Source of the DNA: Amphirosellinia nigrospora | Lineage: Eukaryota; Ascomycota; Sordariomycetes; Xylariales; Xylariaceae | Assembly: GCA_004123355.1 (NCBI GenBank) | Contig: SCHM01000002.1 | Location: 6,979,569 to 7,043,568, forward strand | Direction of reading: 5' to 3' | DNA length: 64,000 bases | Shown: piece by piece, positions 11,754 through 22,381 of the stretch | Position numbering within the stretch: position 1 is the first letter of the stretch | Layout: every line of letters starts with the position of its first letter | Notes under the pieces: generated by a model | Told to the model about the DNA's origin: nothing | Seen by the model: only the letters and a program-made list of their open reading frames with translations | Database searches by the model: none | Program-made: the position numbers and the translations under genes

Positions 11754-12379
11754 CTACAATATAACCTCGATCACGATTACACTTCCAAGTCCTTGAGCAC
11801 AAACCTTCATGAGGTACTATAGCTACCTTCATAGCTACCACTTCATAAATAGCCCGAAGAAATGGTATGTATATAAAACTCATTGAGTATAACTGGAACA
11901 ACGTTCGTCGGAGACCCGGTGGTATAATTATAAGGTAGGTTCACGAAACTGCACGAAGGTCTCTTAAACTACCTCTGTCGACGTAATTTTGCTATATACA
12001 GATATTTCCTCTGTCTATGTGTGGCAGACTTTATTTCATTAGATTTTGTTTGGTACTCTTCATGTATGTATCTCAGGTGTATTAGGAACCTGACAAGCCA
12101 CATGGCCACCTGTCACAGTGCCGATAGCCTCCGACCACTGCTGTTGGGGCTAGGACATTTAGAAGAAATAAAAGGGGTATCGATCAACATAGCCTCATGT
12201 AGTACGGATCCCTCTCGAGGAGCCTAGTACCCGAGGTCCTGAAAGCCCTCAAATCCTATCTATAAATAAGGGAGAGCTATAGGCGAGGTTACATTGCAGA
12301 GGGAAGGAGGAAATTATCTATAGATCCCAGAGATTACTAGCTGGATAGAACACTACCTTTCCAGCGCTGTCTGCGCAGT
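11754..12379. other. Intergenic, no recognisable gene
   Basis: No coding signal is recognised. The 3' part (TATAAATAAG near 12260) may be promoter for the downstream membrane-protein gene. Confidence 0.4.
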
Positions 12380-14181
12380 ATGTCGAAACTGAAAAGTAGC
12401 CAACCACAACCATATTTACCTACGCATCCAAATTTCCTTTTAAACTGCTCGACCCCCGAGGGTTCTTTCGCTAGTGTTGGACGTGGAATACAAGTAACGA
12501 TGACGGCCCGATCACACTTATTACGATCATTTCTAACTATAAAAGACTTAGCCCAATCCCTAAAGCTTTACAATTTTTTTTGCGAATCATTAAATATATC
12601 AAAGACGCTGGACAAGACGCCTGGTCGGATGTATCTGCTCGGTGGGTTCACGGGCTTTTCGCCGCTTTAATCTTCGGCTTAGCAACCCTCCTGGTTGTTG
12701 TTAGTCTCTATATTCATTCCCCTGCGGTGCAATCTACTTCGGCTTGCCGTCCGAATGGCGGTTTCAGTGTCTACAATGATTACAACCTCTGGGGCATTGA
12801 TGACTTTTTCCAAATAATATTCCGTTTGGGACCCTCAGTTTTACCCAAGCCAAGGTAATCGATACATTTTGGGATCTGGTAAGAAAATGTGATTCCCGAT
12901 CCACCTTCAAGGTTAACATATTTTCGTGAGGTCGTTGGCCGCGCTGGGCAAAGTATACTTACCTTCTTGCTCTGGCGATCTATTGCTAGCTATATGGCAG
13001 CAGCCATCGAAACGAAGCCCACGACATACGCAATTTTCTTTGTTCTTTTCCTAGAGGACGGTCCCTCATTACTGTCGACCTATCGATTACTGCGGGACTT
13101 CGTGAGCTATCGTGGAATTCGTTCAAAGCTATCGACGGCTCAGATCCTTCTGGGTATCATTTTCGTTCTCGCATGGCCAACTCTTATTTCTTCGATGAGC
13201 GGTTATACGCCACTGATGGATCCTTATGTTCAAGACATTGACGGAAACCTCGTACCGTATAAGGACTTCAGATTTCTAAATTATATTATACATGACGGAT
13301 GGAGAATTGGCCTTGATGGAAATTACCCAATCCCCATCACAACGCCTAGTTAGTTTATTATGCCCCTTTCGCACGCTTCTTGATTCTCGAAATTCCAACC
13401 TCGTTCATATCTTTTGCTGATTCCCTTCTAGTTAACATTTTACTTAACCAACAGAATCATGCAACTCCAGATATACACGTATGATGCGTCATGAGCAGCA
13501 GATTTGCGGCGACAGCACTGCTGTTGCCAATGAGGGCGACAATTTAGACTTCCTCTGTCGACTGCGGCGGGATATCACAGAATGTGAGTGAGGCATGCTA
13601 AGGTGGAATTCTCGGATAAGTTAACAGTTGGCTAGATGCCGAGCTTTTTGGGCTTTACGGCCTCAACAATACTCCTTCCCTATGGCTCAATAAAACCATC
13701 CCCAGCCCATCATTAAACATCGAAGCGTTCTACCCGTGCTTCTACGATTATCAAACAACATCCCAGGACTTATTTGGCGATCCAATGTGGGCTTGGACAT
13801 ATGCAAATACCACGTATTATCTCCAAGACATCGAAATGATGGGAGGTTGCAAACCTACTGCAGAGGTATGATATTCAGGTCTAGTATTAGGGGCAATTTT
13901 ACTAATACTGTCATAACAATCACTAGACTTTCACTTGGGGCTTCTCGTTCTTGCAGCTCTTTATACTAATAGCTTTACTATTCATTTGGTCCGTTGGCAC
14001 ATACCTACCGTGGGCCAAAGCGCAGTCCATTTTGCCGTCTCCAGACCAACCAGAACAGCGCCGAGGTCTGAAAGCCTTGCTACTACTGGCAGAGACCACC
14101 AGAAGAGAGCTAGAAAGACATGGAATTGACCCCCATTCACTTACAAATAAGGAACTGAAACGCGAGATACACAAAACTTAA
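12380..14181 (+). CDS. Multi-exon integral membrane protein of unknown function
   Basis: Five exons can be joined. The first runs from the ATG at 12380 (MSKLKSSQPQPYLPTHP) through a transmembrane segment (WVHGLFAALIFGLATLLVVV) and a Cys-containing loop to KVIDTFWDL. Introns: 12879-12930, 13349-13454, 13584-13635 and 13866-13926. Later exons give VVGRAGQSILTFLLWRSIAS, a hydrophobic AQILLGIIFVLAWPTLISSM, FRFLNYIIHDGWRIG, the loop ELFGLYGLNNTPSLWLNKT and a final membrane segment (LQLFILIALLFIWSVGTYL). The C-terminus is charged and ends at 14181. Two frame changes in exon 1 (about 12480-12495 and near 12826, a T run) fit single missing bases. It resembles a common uncharacterised fungal membrane-protein family; I do not know its function. 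Confidence 0.65.
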
Positions 14182-14210
14182 AAGGGGGGTCGATATCTTT
14201 TAATCTATAC

Positions 14211-14438
14211 TTGAGGGATATCAAAAGCTCACATCACAGTCTCCTACGGAGATTCGGGCGAGACTTAGGATGGTGGGTAGTCATCATAGCATCTATCACT
14301 CTCGGTGTTTATTACCCTGCCTTCTTTCTTCTCGGTGGTCTAGTCTTAGTAGCATTCTATGTAGGAAGCACAACGAAGAGCAAGCTTTTTCTTGCCACCT
14401 TCTTAGTCCCAATTTCGGCGATAAGCTTCGTCATATAG
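14211..14438 (+). CDS. Possible short membrane-protein fragment
   Basis: An open frame without its own ATG encodes two or three hydrophobic stretches (DLGWWVVIIASITLGVYYPA, FFLLGGLVLVAFYVGST, LFLATFLVPISAISFVI). It begins 30 bp after the stop of the preceding membrane-protein gene. It may be an exon of a further gene, a frame-disrupted small membrane protein, or a remnant. No family recognised. Confidence 0.25.
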   Translation: MRDIKSSHHSLLRRFGRDLGWWVVIIASITLGVYYPAFFLLGGLVLVAFYVGSTTKSKLFLATFLVPISAISFVI

Positions 14439-15723
14439 AACTTTGCACTCGAATGTTAAGCCTTGGGAGTTGGGCGACTATCACGATGATATTCTGTTGC
14501 ACAGTAATCAGTGATTATTGGAAAGCTTTACTTTTCCGAATACGTATTGGCAACGACAATCAAGTGTGAGGGAAGGTAAAGATTGAGAAGTTCTAACGGT
14601 AACCCCTAAAAGTATAAATTTCTCTGTAACGCTCTGATTGGCCCATACGGACTCTGCAAAGCTGCCATTAGTTAGAGTTTAAATCGAAGTATTAACTATA
14701 ACGTATTTATACTTATATAGACTATATAGCTTACGTACTACAATAGTAAAGATGGTCACTAACAGGCACTATACACGAATACAAAGCTAATATAGCTACG
14801 CTTACGTAAACTAAAATTAAAATGCTACGCATTTTAATTTTTACCGTATTTAAAATGGATGGTTTACTATTAACGGTAAAGCTTTCTATTTTAGTAACAA
14901 CTTGCTTGGCGCTACCGGGTTTTTTTTCATATCTGTTTAAGGATAAATTACAAACGTAACTGTCGTATTCCTCGCAGCTTTAGGCAATGTAATGTTCGAC
15001 AGGGAGTAAGTTGATGAAGTCGAGTGTTTTGATTGCTTAGCCGACGCTCTGTGTCAGGACCTCTGGTATGGGGCTAGGTAAGACTCATGTTAGGAAAACG
15101 ATGATAACGGACACGTATGCCCGGGAACCAGTTATCACTATAATGGACTTAGCCACAATGTTCTATGAGTTAATTACTAGCATATATGCCAATAGATTGT
15201 ATCGCTAATCTGAGTCCGGGAACTTGTTCTTCATACAAGTGTGACTTTCTGTACAGGACCTCATCTATTCGGCTCGCTACCTTTCTTCTGCCTCCCGAGA
15301 CATGCTTTACGATGACTCTCGAAAGCGAGGTGGCAATATATCGCGAGGCAAGACAATTAGAGGCGAGTCTACTGAGATGTCCCATCTCAAAGAAGCCGAA
15401 GACTAGGTCTTCATGATTCTCTGAACTCCTTAAAAATTATTGTAATTTGAATATCTTTCTCAGCCATTGAGTCAAGTTCTTGTTATATACGCTAAGTACA
15501 AATAATTGCGTCGTTTTAAAACTCGAGATAACAGCAACACTTGTCTTCTCACCGGCTCTGTCGTGTTATAGCTGTACAGTTTATATATATAATACCGGCC
15601 TACTTTTAGTGCGTATTGATTCTAGTGTTCTGGTCGGGGGACGTAAGGCAGCATGAGAGAACTGTGTAAGTCACTCATCTAAATACGTTCACGTAAGGAC
15701 GAGGGAAAATTTTTCATTCCATT
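14439..15723. other. Intergenic, AT-rich patch with palindrome, no supported gene
   Basis: This gap separates two genes facing each other. A patch at about 14600-14950 is AT-rich and holds a perfect 13-bp-arm palindrome at 14813-14841. Open frames around 15170-15416 on both strands lack recognisable motifs. Confidence 0.4.
14813..14841. repeat. Perfect hairpin palindrome
   Basis: The arms AAAATTAAAATGC and GCATTTTAATTTT are exact reverse complements around a 3-base loop (TAC). It sits in an AT-rich intergenic patch and may be the centre of a small transposon remnant or a transcription-end hairpin. Confidence 0.6.
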
Positions 15724-16941
15724 CTACATGAAGAGCCTGGTCTGATTGCCACACCATTCGACGAACTTAGCTGCAACCCCAGTCTTCACGATTGAGTCTT
15801 CAATCCCTCCAGGGAGATCACCAAATCTACCCCAGGGATACACATAAGCTCCGCTCCTGTCAGGCGTTAACTCGGGGTGAGTGCTGCCCACAGCTCCGTG
15901 TAAGCCCCCTGGATAGCGGGGTACAATAAAAAGTTATCCTACGCCGCATGATGCATTAATTCAGAATTCTATCAAGCAGTGAATAGAAACCCAAGGACTT
16001 ATGGGCTTACCGTGATCCAATGGCCAAGACCGCTCCAATGCCGCTGCAGTTCCGTGCGGAGATTGCCCGGGTTGAAGGCTGCGTGCACGACGCCCGTCTC
16101 CGCTGTTGTTTTCGCACATTCTCGCGCCAAGAAGACATTTCCAACCTTCGTCTGAGCGTAGTTGGCCTTCACCCTTGGTCGGTAAGTCGGCCGTCGGTTT
16201 CCATCACAATCCCTGGTGGAGATGGTGCAGCGACGTGGACGGCGATTGATGAAGCCCAAAGAACGCGTACGCTGGCCGTCAGAGACGAGGGATTCGACGC
16301 AGTTTTCGAAAGGAGGGGAAGGAGGAGTTGGTAAAGCAGGTAGGAGCCTAAGCAGTTCGTCCCTACTTGTAACTCGTTCCCCTGAGCGTCAACGCTACCC
16401 TTTGGAGGATACATAACCTGCGATATCAAGAATGAGAACGAGATGTTATCAAAAAGTGATATACTCCTTGTTGTGTGTATATTGGTCAAGACATAGTTGC
16501 AATAAACATAACACGATTGTACTAACACCGGCATTATTTATTAGCACGTCGAGACGCGACTGTTGAGCTATAAACCTTTCGACGGCAGGTTTGATGGTAG
16601 AAAGGTCAGACAAATCGACTATTAGAGAATCGATGTTGCCGCTGCTTTTAGGGAACGCCGCCTTGATTTCCGCGATAGCTTTCCGAGCTTTAGATTCGGC
16701 ACGGCCGGCAATCCAGACTGTCGCGTTGTGCATGTAGAGAAATTTTGCATAGCTCGAAGCCCACCCTGAATAACCACCTGTTACCAGGAAGACCTGTAAC
16801 AAAGATGTAAGATAAGATGAATAGATGCTAATAGGCCTCTGAAGGTAATTTGTTACTCACCCGGCCTGTTTGGTCGGGACAGTTCTCTTCCGTCAGAGGC
16901 GCACTCGGGATAAAGAAGATTTGGCTGAAGATGTTGCCCAT
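15724..16941 (-). CDS. Short-chain dehydrogenase, retinol-dehydrogenase/WW-oxidoreductase-like (frame-disrupted)
   Basis: Predicted NAD(P)-dependent SDR of the fungal retinol-dehydrogenase-like group; substrate unknown. Start at 16941: MGNIFSQIFFIPSAPLTEEN. Introns: 16794-16860, 16418-16526 and 15939-16010. Motifs: VFLVTGGYSG (cofactor loop), HNATVWIAGRAESKARKAI, DVLINNAG, a substrate-loop VMYPPKGS, QVGTNCLGSYLLYQLLLPLL, LWASSIAVH and YAQTK (catalytic Tyr/Lys). The last exon encodes YPAIQGAYTELWAALTPEL and YVYPWGRFGD, ending EWCGNQTRLFM. Frame changes near 16763, 16177 and 15876 fit a missing base in G or C runs. A compensating extra T near 16740 scrambles the residues just after GGYSG, so the third Gly of the cofactor motif appears lost but is probably present in the genome. 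Confidence 0.8.
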
Positions 16942-17499
16942 TGTGCAAACAGAGACAGGAGTCAATGCGATATGCTATAAGGAAGGTGGTTTATCGTGCT
17001 CGTAGACGCAGCTCCCATTCCTCGTCTCTACGTGCCCGATGAAGTCCGAGTGATGGTTTGAAAGAGTTGCTTGGTTAATCCGCAAAATATGTAGTTACGG
17101 CCCTGAAATCGGAAGTAAATCTCGATGAATTAGCGGCATTGTACTGCGAAAAGGAAATACGTCTTGCCTACTTTCTCCCTTCTTGAATCTAGGGATGGTT
17201 GGAGGGTCCGGAATTTACAAGGAGATAAGGGATCCCCCTCTTTCAGCAGATGTTATGATTTCATTCGCTACAGTGATTGAACTAGGTACCATCCAACTAA
17301 GATCTACCAGGTACTAGGTACCTGGGTACTGAATTAGCCCAGTTATCAACTTTATTTAAAAAGATACACAACATATGAAATAGTAATGGGAATGGGCAAG
17401 GCAATGTATCAACATATATTCCCGAGGTTAGTTCTGCCGTTATTTTTGGTTTTCAATATTACCTTCTTAGCGTGGGAGAGACACACCCCTATATACAAC
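16942..17499. promoter_or_regulatory. Promoter region of the second SDR
   Basis: The 5' flank of the minus-strand SDR. It contains a dense TAGGTACC-type cluster at 17281-17330. An upstream in-frame ATG at 17386 for the HAD remnant adds a hydrophobic stretch but is probably not the ancestral start. Confidence 0.35.
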
Positions 17500-17867
17500 A
17501 TGAATCTTCCTCCTGCACCACCACGAGGCATCATCTTCAACCTTAGCGATGTTCTCTTCTCTTGGTCAATCTAAACTTCGGAAAGCTTTCCACCTCGGAA
17601 ATATATCATGTCAACACCGACATCGCGCAGACACGACCGGGTAAAATCACACGGTCTACCTGCTATGAGCTGGGCACTCAACAATTCTCTCTTCGAGTAT
17701 CTGAAGTTACCAAGGTGTTTGCGCAAGCACGCAAGTCTTTGCAGCTTAATATGACCATTTCTTCACTCCTTCGTGGAATAAAAGATACGACTATCCAAGT
17801 CTATGCGATGTCGAATATACAAAAAGAAGGATTTGAAGAATTGGCAAATATATATATACATCTATAG
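17500..17867 (+). pseudogene. HAD-superfamily hydrolase pseudogene, truncated
   Basis: From the ATG at 17500 the sequence follows fungal HAD hydrolases of the YihX/epoxide-hydrolase-N type: NLPPAPPRGIIF, then DVLFSWS, and after a break GKITRSTCYELGTQQFSLRV, VFAQARKSL and IQVYAMSNIQKEGFEEL. HAD motif I, normally F-D-x-G-D, reads FNLSDVLF, so the nucleophilic Asp is Asn and the Gly is Ser. There is an in-frame TAA at 17572-17574 and a frame change further on. The sequence stops at 17867, before the later HAD motifs. GAC-to-AAC, GGC-to-AGC and CAA-to-TAA are all C:G-to-T:A changes, as RIP makes. Unlike the other broken frames here, this looks like true gene death. Confidence 0.65.
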
Positions 17868-17983
17868 CAAATATGGAATGGTCGTTATTTGATCAAATCT
17901 TCCCCCTGGCGGGCAAATTCTGGGATATGGCGCGCCCTTCTTAATTAGCCCCACCATTAACGTGAATCCTAGCTCCAAATTAA

Positions 17984-17989
17984 ACGCGT
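17984..17989. promoter_or_regulatory. MCB (ACGCGT) element upstream of POL3
   Basis: A perfect MluI cell-cycle box lies about 220 bp upstream of the POL3 ATG, with a second near-match ACGCGC at 17994-17999. In yeasts, MBF binds ACGCGT to drive G1/S expression of DNA replication genes, including DNA polymerase genes. Placement fits; binding is inferred. Confidence 0.5.
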
Positions 17990-18207
17990 GCTGACGCGCT
18001 TTTTGAAAACCACTTTATTCGAATAGTGTACTAAACATCCATGCTACCTACAACTAAAACCATGCAACACAACACCACACAACCATTATACAAACCAGGC
18101 CGCGACAGCTTCAAGAATAATACGCAATACTCACCCTCATAAATTCCCAACATAGGACGTACGCCACACACACCACACAACCCACACATTGTGCCCAGGT
18201 AGCAGCC

Positions 18208-21200
18208 ATGGCAACGGCCGTTCTACCTCAAAAGCGTGCCCTCGGGACGCATCCAACCGCCGCAACGTCCCCTCCACACCATCCACCACCAAACGACGCC
18301 GACTAGAACCTCTCACTTCCGCCTGCATCGCGCCTCAACAGTTCACAGCAGGGCCATGGCCCCAAGCTAGGATCGAGTCAGCCGAAAAGCGCCTTCGAGT
18401 CCGAAGTTCTCGAGAAGCTCAGCCAGGATATTTCCGAACTCAAACACGCCAACGCAGAGAAAGACCAGGCATGGGAACGTCCGCCTGTTGTTGACTTCGA
18501 CCCCGACCGTGATAGCCTCGTCTTCCAGCAGATCGAAGCCGAGGAGGGCTTTCTCAATGGCGGCCGACCCACCGTCAAGCTATTTGGTGTCACCGACAAT
18601 GGCCACTCGGTAATGGTGCACGTCACCGACTTCAAGCACTACTTATATGTCGCTGCTCCGGTATCCTTTACACCCAAAGACTGCGAGTCTTTCAAAGCCT
18701 ATCTTGAGACGCAACTAGCTCAGCATCAACCTGCAATCTACTCATGCCAAGTCGTCCTAAGGGAAAACATATATGGCTTCCAAGGAAACACACAGAGCCC
18801 GTACATCAAGGTCACAGTCACCGACCCCAAATTCATTGCTAGAGTGCGGTCCCTGATTGAGACTGGCAAAGCCAACTGGAAGGGCTTATGGAAGTCGGCC
18901 GAGGGTGGTGTCATGACATTTGACACCCTGCAATACGTCCTGAGATTCATGGTTGATTGCAAGGTATATATGAGCCCTTTACAGACGCTTTAGGCTATGT
19001 GCTAATTCGACTAGATCCCCGGTATGTCATGGGTAGAAGCACCCGCGAAGAAATACAAACTTCTCCCCGAAGCCCAGCGCCATTCAAGCTGTCAGATTGA
19101 GGCCGAGATTAGCTACATTGATCTGATTTCCCACGAACCCAAAGGCGAGTGGTCCAAGATGGCCCCTTTGCGTATCCTATCGTTTGATATCGAATGTGCC
19201 GGCCGGAAAGGCATATTTCCTGAGGCAAACCAAGACCCAGTCATTCAGATTGCAAATGTTGTCACTCGGTACGGAGAGAGCAAGCCGTTTATCCGAAATG
19301 TCTTTTGTCTCGATACTACTAGCCCGATTGTGGCCACACAAATTCTAGACTTTGACGACGAACGTGATATGCTCAAGAGCTGGAAGCAGTTCCTCGACAA
19401 GGTTGATCCCGACTTGATTACTGGCTACAATATTGCCAACTTTGACTTCCCTTATCTTCTAGACCGCGCGAAACATTTGAAGGTCAATGGATTCGAATAC
19501 TGGACTCGATTACCCAGCGTTAGGTCGGCTCATAAGGAGACAAATTTCTCTAGCAAGCAGATGGGTAATCGGGACACCAAAGCTACGAATACCAATGGCC
19601 GTCTCCAGTTGGACTTGTTGCAGTTGATTCAGCGTGATCATCACTTGCGAAGTTACACATTGAACTCGGTCTGCGCTCACTTCCTAGGAGAGCAAAAGGA
19701 GGATGTTCACCATACAATGATCACAGAATTGTTTAACGGAACACCGGAATCCAGGCGTCGTTTAGCGCTTTACTGCTTGAAGGACGCCTATCTACCTCAA
19801 AGGCTCATGGACAAGCTCTCGTGTTTAGCCAACTACACAGAAATGGCCAGAGTCACAGGAGTTCCTTTCAACTTTCTCCTATCCCGCGGACAGCAGATCA
19901 AATTTATGAGCCAGCTTTTTCGAAAAGCTTTGGAGCAAAAGCTTGTCATTCCGAACATGAGAGCAGAAGGAACAGACGACCAATACGAGGGAGCTACGGT
20001 TATCGAACCCAGTCGTGGGTACTATAAAGACCCTATTGCTACTCTTGATTTTGCTTCGCTATACCCCAGTATCATGCAGGCTCACAATCTTTGCTACACG
20101 ACACTCATAAAGAAACCATCAATTGAAAAGTATGGTCTCAAGAAGGACGAAGATTACATTGTGACACCGAACGGTGATATGTTCGTCACAGTTAAGCAAC
20201 GAAAAGGTCTGCTCGCCCAGATTCTAGAAGAATTGCTATCAGCTAGAAAACAAGCGAAGAGGGAGCTTGCAGTGGAAACAGATCCCTTCAAAAAGGCTGT
20301 GCTCAATGGTCGACAACTGGCCTTGAAAATCAGTGCCAACAGTGTTTACGGTTTGACAGGAGCAACAACAGGTAAGCTTCCCTGTCTTGAGATCGCCAGT
20401 AGCACGACGAGTTATGGTCGTCAGATGATCGAGAAGACCAAAGATGAAGTCGAGAAGCGCTACAATATAGCCAATGGTTATTCCCATAATGCTCAGGTCA
20501 TCTACGGTGACACAGATTCCGTCATGGTTAAATTTGGAACAGAGGATCTTGCTGAAGCCATGAAACTTGGAGAGGATGCAGCAAAATATGTATCGTCCAA
20601 ATTCACCAAACCGATCAAGCTTGAATTCGAAAAGGTCTACTACCCATATTTACTGATCAACAAGAAACGTTACGCTGGACTTTTCTGGACAAGGCCTGAC
20701 AAGTACGACAAAATGGACACCAAGGGTATTGAGACAGTTCGACGAGATAACTGCTTGCTGGTGCAGACTGTTATCGAGAAAGTCCTTCGTATGATCTTAA
20801 TTGATCGGGACGTATCAGGTGCTGAAGGGTAAGACCGGTTTCCAATTCCAAAGGCACTTTGTCTAATTTACTAATTTACTGCTTAGATACGTTAAACAAA
20901 CAATCTCAGAATTACTACAGAACAAGGTCGACATGTCAAAATTGGTGATTACAAAAGCTCTCACCAAAGAAAGTTATGATGCCAAACAAGCTCACGTCGA
21001 GCTAGCTGCACGCATGAAAAAACGTGATGCTGGTTCTGCGCCCGGCTTGGGTGACCGCGTGGCCTATGTCATGATTAAAGGTGCTAACGGATCCAAGAAT
21101 TTCGAAAACTCGGAAGATCCCATCTACGTCCTTGAGAACAACGTCCCCATTGATACGAGATATTACTTGGATAACCAGCTCGCCAAACCTCTTGGTCGCA

Positions 21201-21628
21201 TATTTGAGCCTATTCTTGGCGAGACGAAGGCCAAGTCACTCCTCACGGGCGCGCACACACGTTCGATCGCAGTATCGGCGCCAACGCTCGGTGGCCTCAT
21301 GAAATTCGCGAAGAAGACCTCGACGTGTATGGGGTGCAAGAAGCCCCTGGTGGGCAAGGAGGAGAGTGCGGGTGCGGTCTGCTCGAACTGCGGGCCGCGG
21401 GCCGGCGAACTCTACAAGAAGACACTTGACAAGGTATCGGATCTCGAGGTACGCTTTGGGCGGCTCTGGACACAATGTCAACGGTGCCAAGGTAGCATGC
21501 ACTGCGAGGTCATTTGCAGTAGCAAGGACTGTCCCATCTTTTATATGCGCATGAAGGCCAAGAAGGACGTCGAGGATGCGGGGAAGGAGCTTAAAAGATT
21601 TGACTTTGATCAGTCAGTTTTATGGTAA
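18208..21628 (+). CDS. POL3: DNA polymerase delta catalytic subunit
   Basis: Family-B replicative polymerase for lagging-strand synthesis, with 3'-5' proofreading, in the nucleus. ATG at 18208 ([13 protein letters not shown]). Introns: 18964-19014 and 20829-20886. Exonuclease motifs: FDIECAG (Exo I), [11 protein letters not shown] (Exo II), [10 protein letters not shown] (Exo III). Polymerase motifs: [19 protein letters not shown] (A), [12 protein letters not shown] (B), [12 protein letters not shown] (C), and NKKRYAGL. The C-terminus holds CysA (CMGC ... CSNC), the PCNA-side zinc module, and CysB (CQRC ... [10 protein letters not shown]), the Fe-S cluster site contacting the B subunit. The end ...FDQSVLW fits full length. 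In the N-terminal region the frame changes near 18246 (one G missing from a G run) and changes back between about 18300 and 18345; the catalytic part is intact. As this gene is essential, these changes point to assembly errors. Confidence 0.95.
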
Positions 21629-22106
21629 GAGCTTGGTATGCGGTGGGAAACAAGGGTAGAGTCTTCGTGATGAGGTATCATGGCATAGCGTATGGGCGTT
21701 CTTTGGGAGTTTATTGTTAGGTCCGTCGCCTTTGCTAAGTCTTGATAGTGATGAGTATCCGAGGTCTGGGACATATCAGGTCAATGCCAGGTTTATAGTT
21801 ACCCGAGAGGATAATACAAGTTTAATAAGTTTGTACACGTCTAGTCCGCTCAGTGGCTCAGTTATCTCTGTCTTATATTAGCCGTGCTATATTAACATGC
21901 CCGGACACAATCACTACGTGTAGCTTGAATATGCATCTGGCATAGTATTATGAATATGATGGTGAATATGAAATCGAAATATGGAGTTGTTGATAAAGGT
22001 CCAAGGCGAAGTCGGCCCATGAACTTTTGGGCCGGTGTCGGAGCCTATGTCACCAACCTCACAGTCCCACCAATCCCATCTACGGGAGTTAGTTACCGCA
22101 CGTTGC
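21629..22106. other. POL3 3' flank, no gene seen
   Basis: Downstream region of POL3 up to the target-site duplication of the outer retroelement. Short frames at 21914-22367 have no recognisable content and run into the LTR. Confidence 0.4.
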
Positions 22107-22111
22107 CTGGT

Positions 22112-22281
22112 TGTAGCAGAATGCTGGTGCGGCAGTACCAAGGATCTAAGCCTTTGTATTGATCTGTATAAAGTTGTAGAAGTAATGGAGACTAGCTACT
22201 GTGACTACTGTATACAAGGAGCTACTTATAGTAGGGTCTGCCAGGTGTGCGTCAGCTGTGCGTCAGCTGCAACAGCTGACA
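22112..22281 (+). repeat. 5' LTR of outer element
   Basis: 170-bp LTR starting TGTAGCAG and ending GCTGACA, preceded by target duplication CTGGT. Its composition is close to the host's, so it was hit far less by RIP than the interior. Confidence 0.8.
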
Positions 22282-22381
22282 AGGTGCCCCCCGCGAAATA
22301 TGACGATGCCCTCATCGTAACTATTATATATTATCCATATTACCTAGCAGGTCTTCTAAGCCTGTAGTCTGCTAACAGTTT

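Noticed and set aside
5639-16941. A secondary-metabolite or catabolic gene cluster, because two SDRs and a methyltransferase lie close together
   Set aside because: The intervening genes include a proteasome chaperone, an F-box-like protein and an unrelated membrane protein, and no backbone synthase is present.
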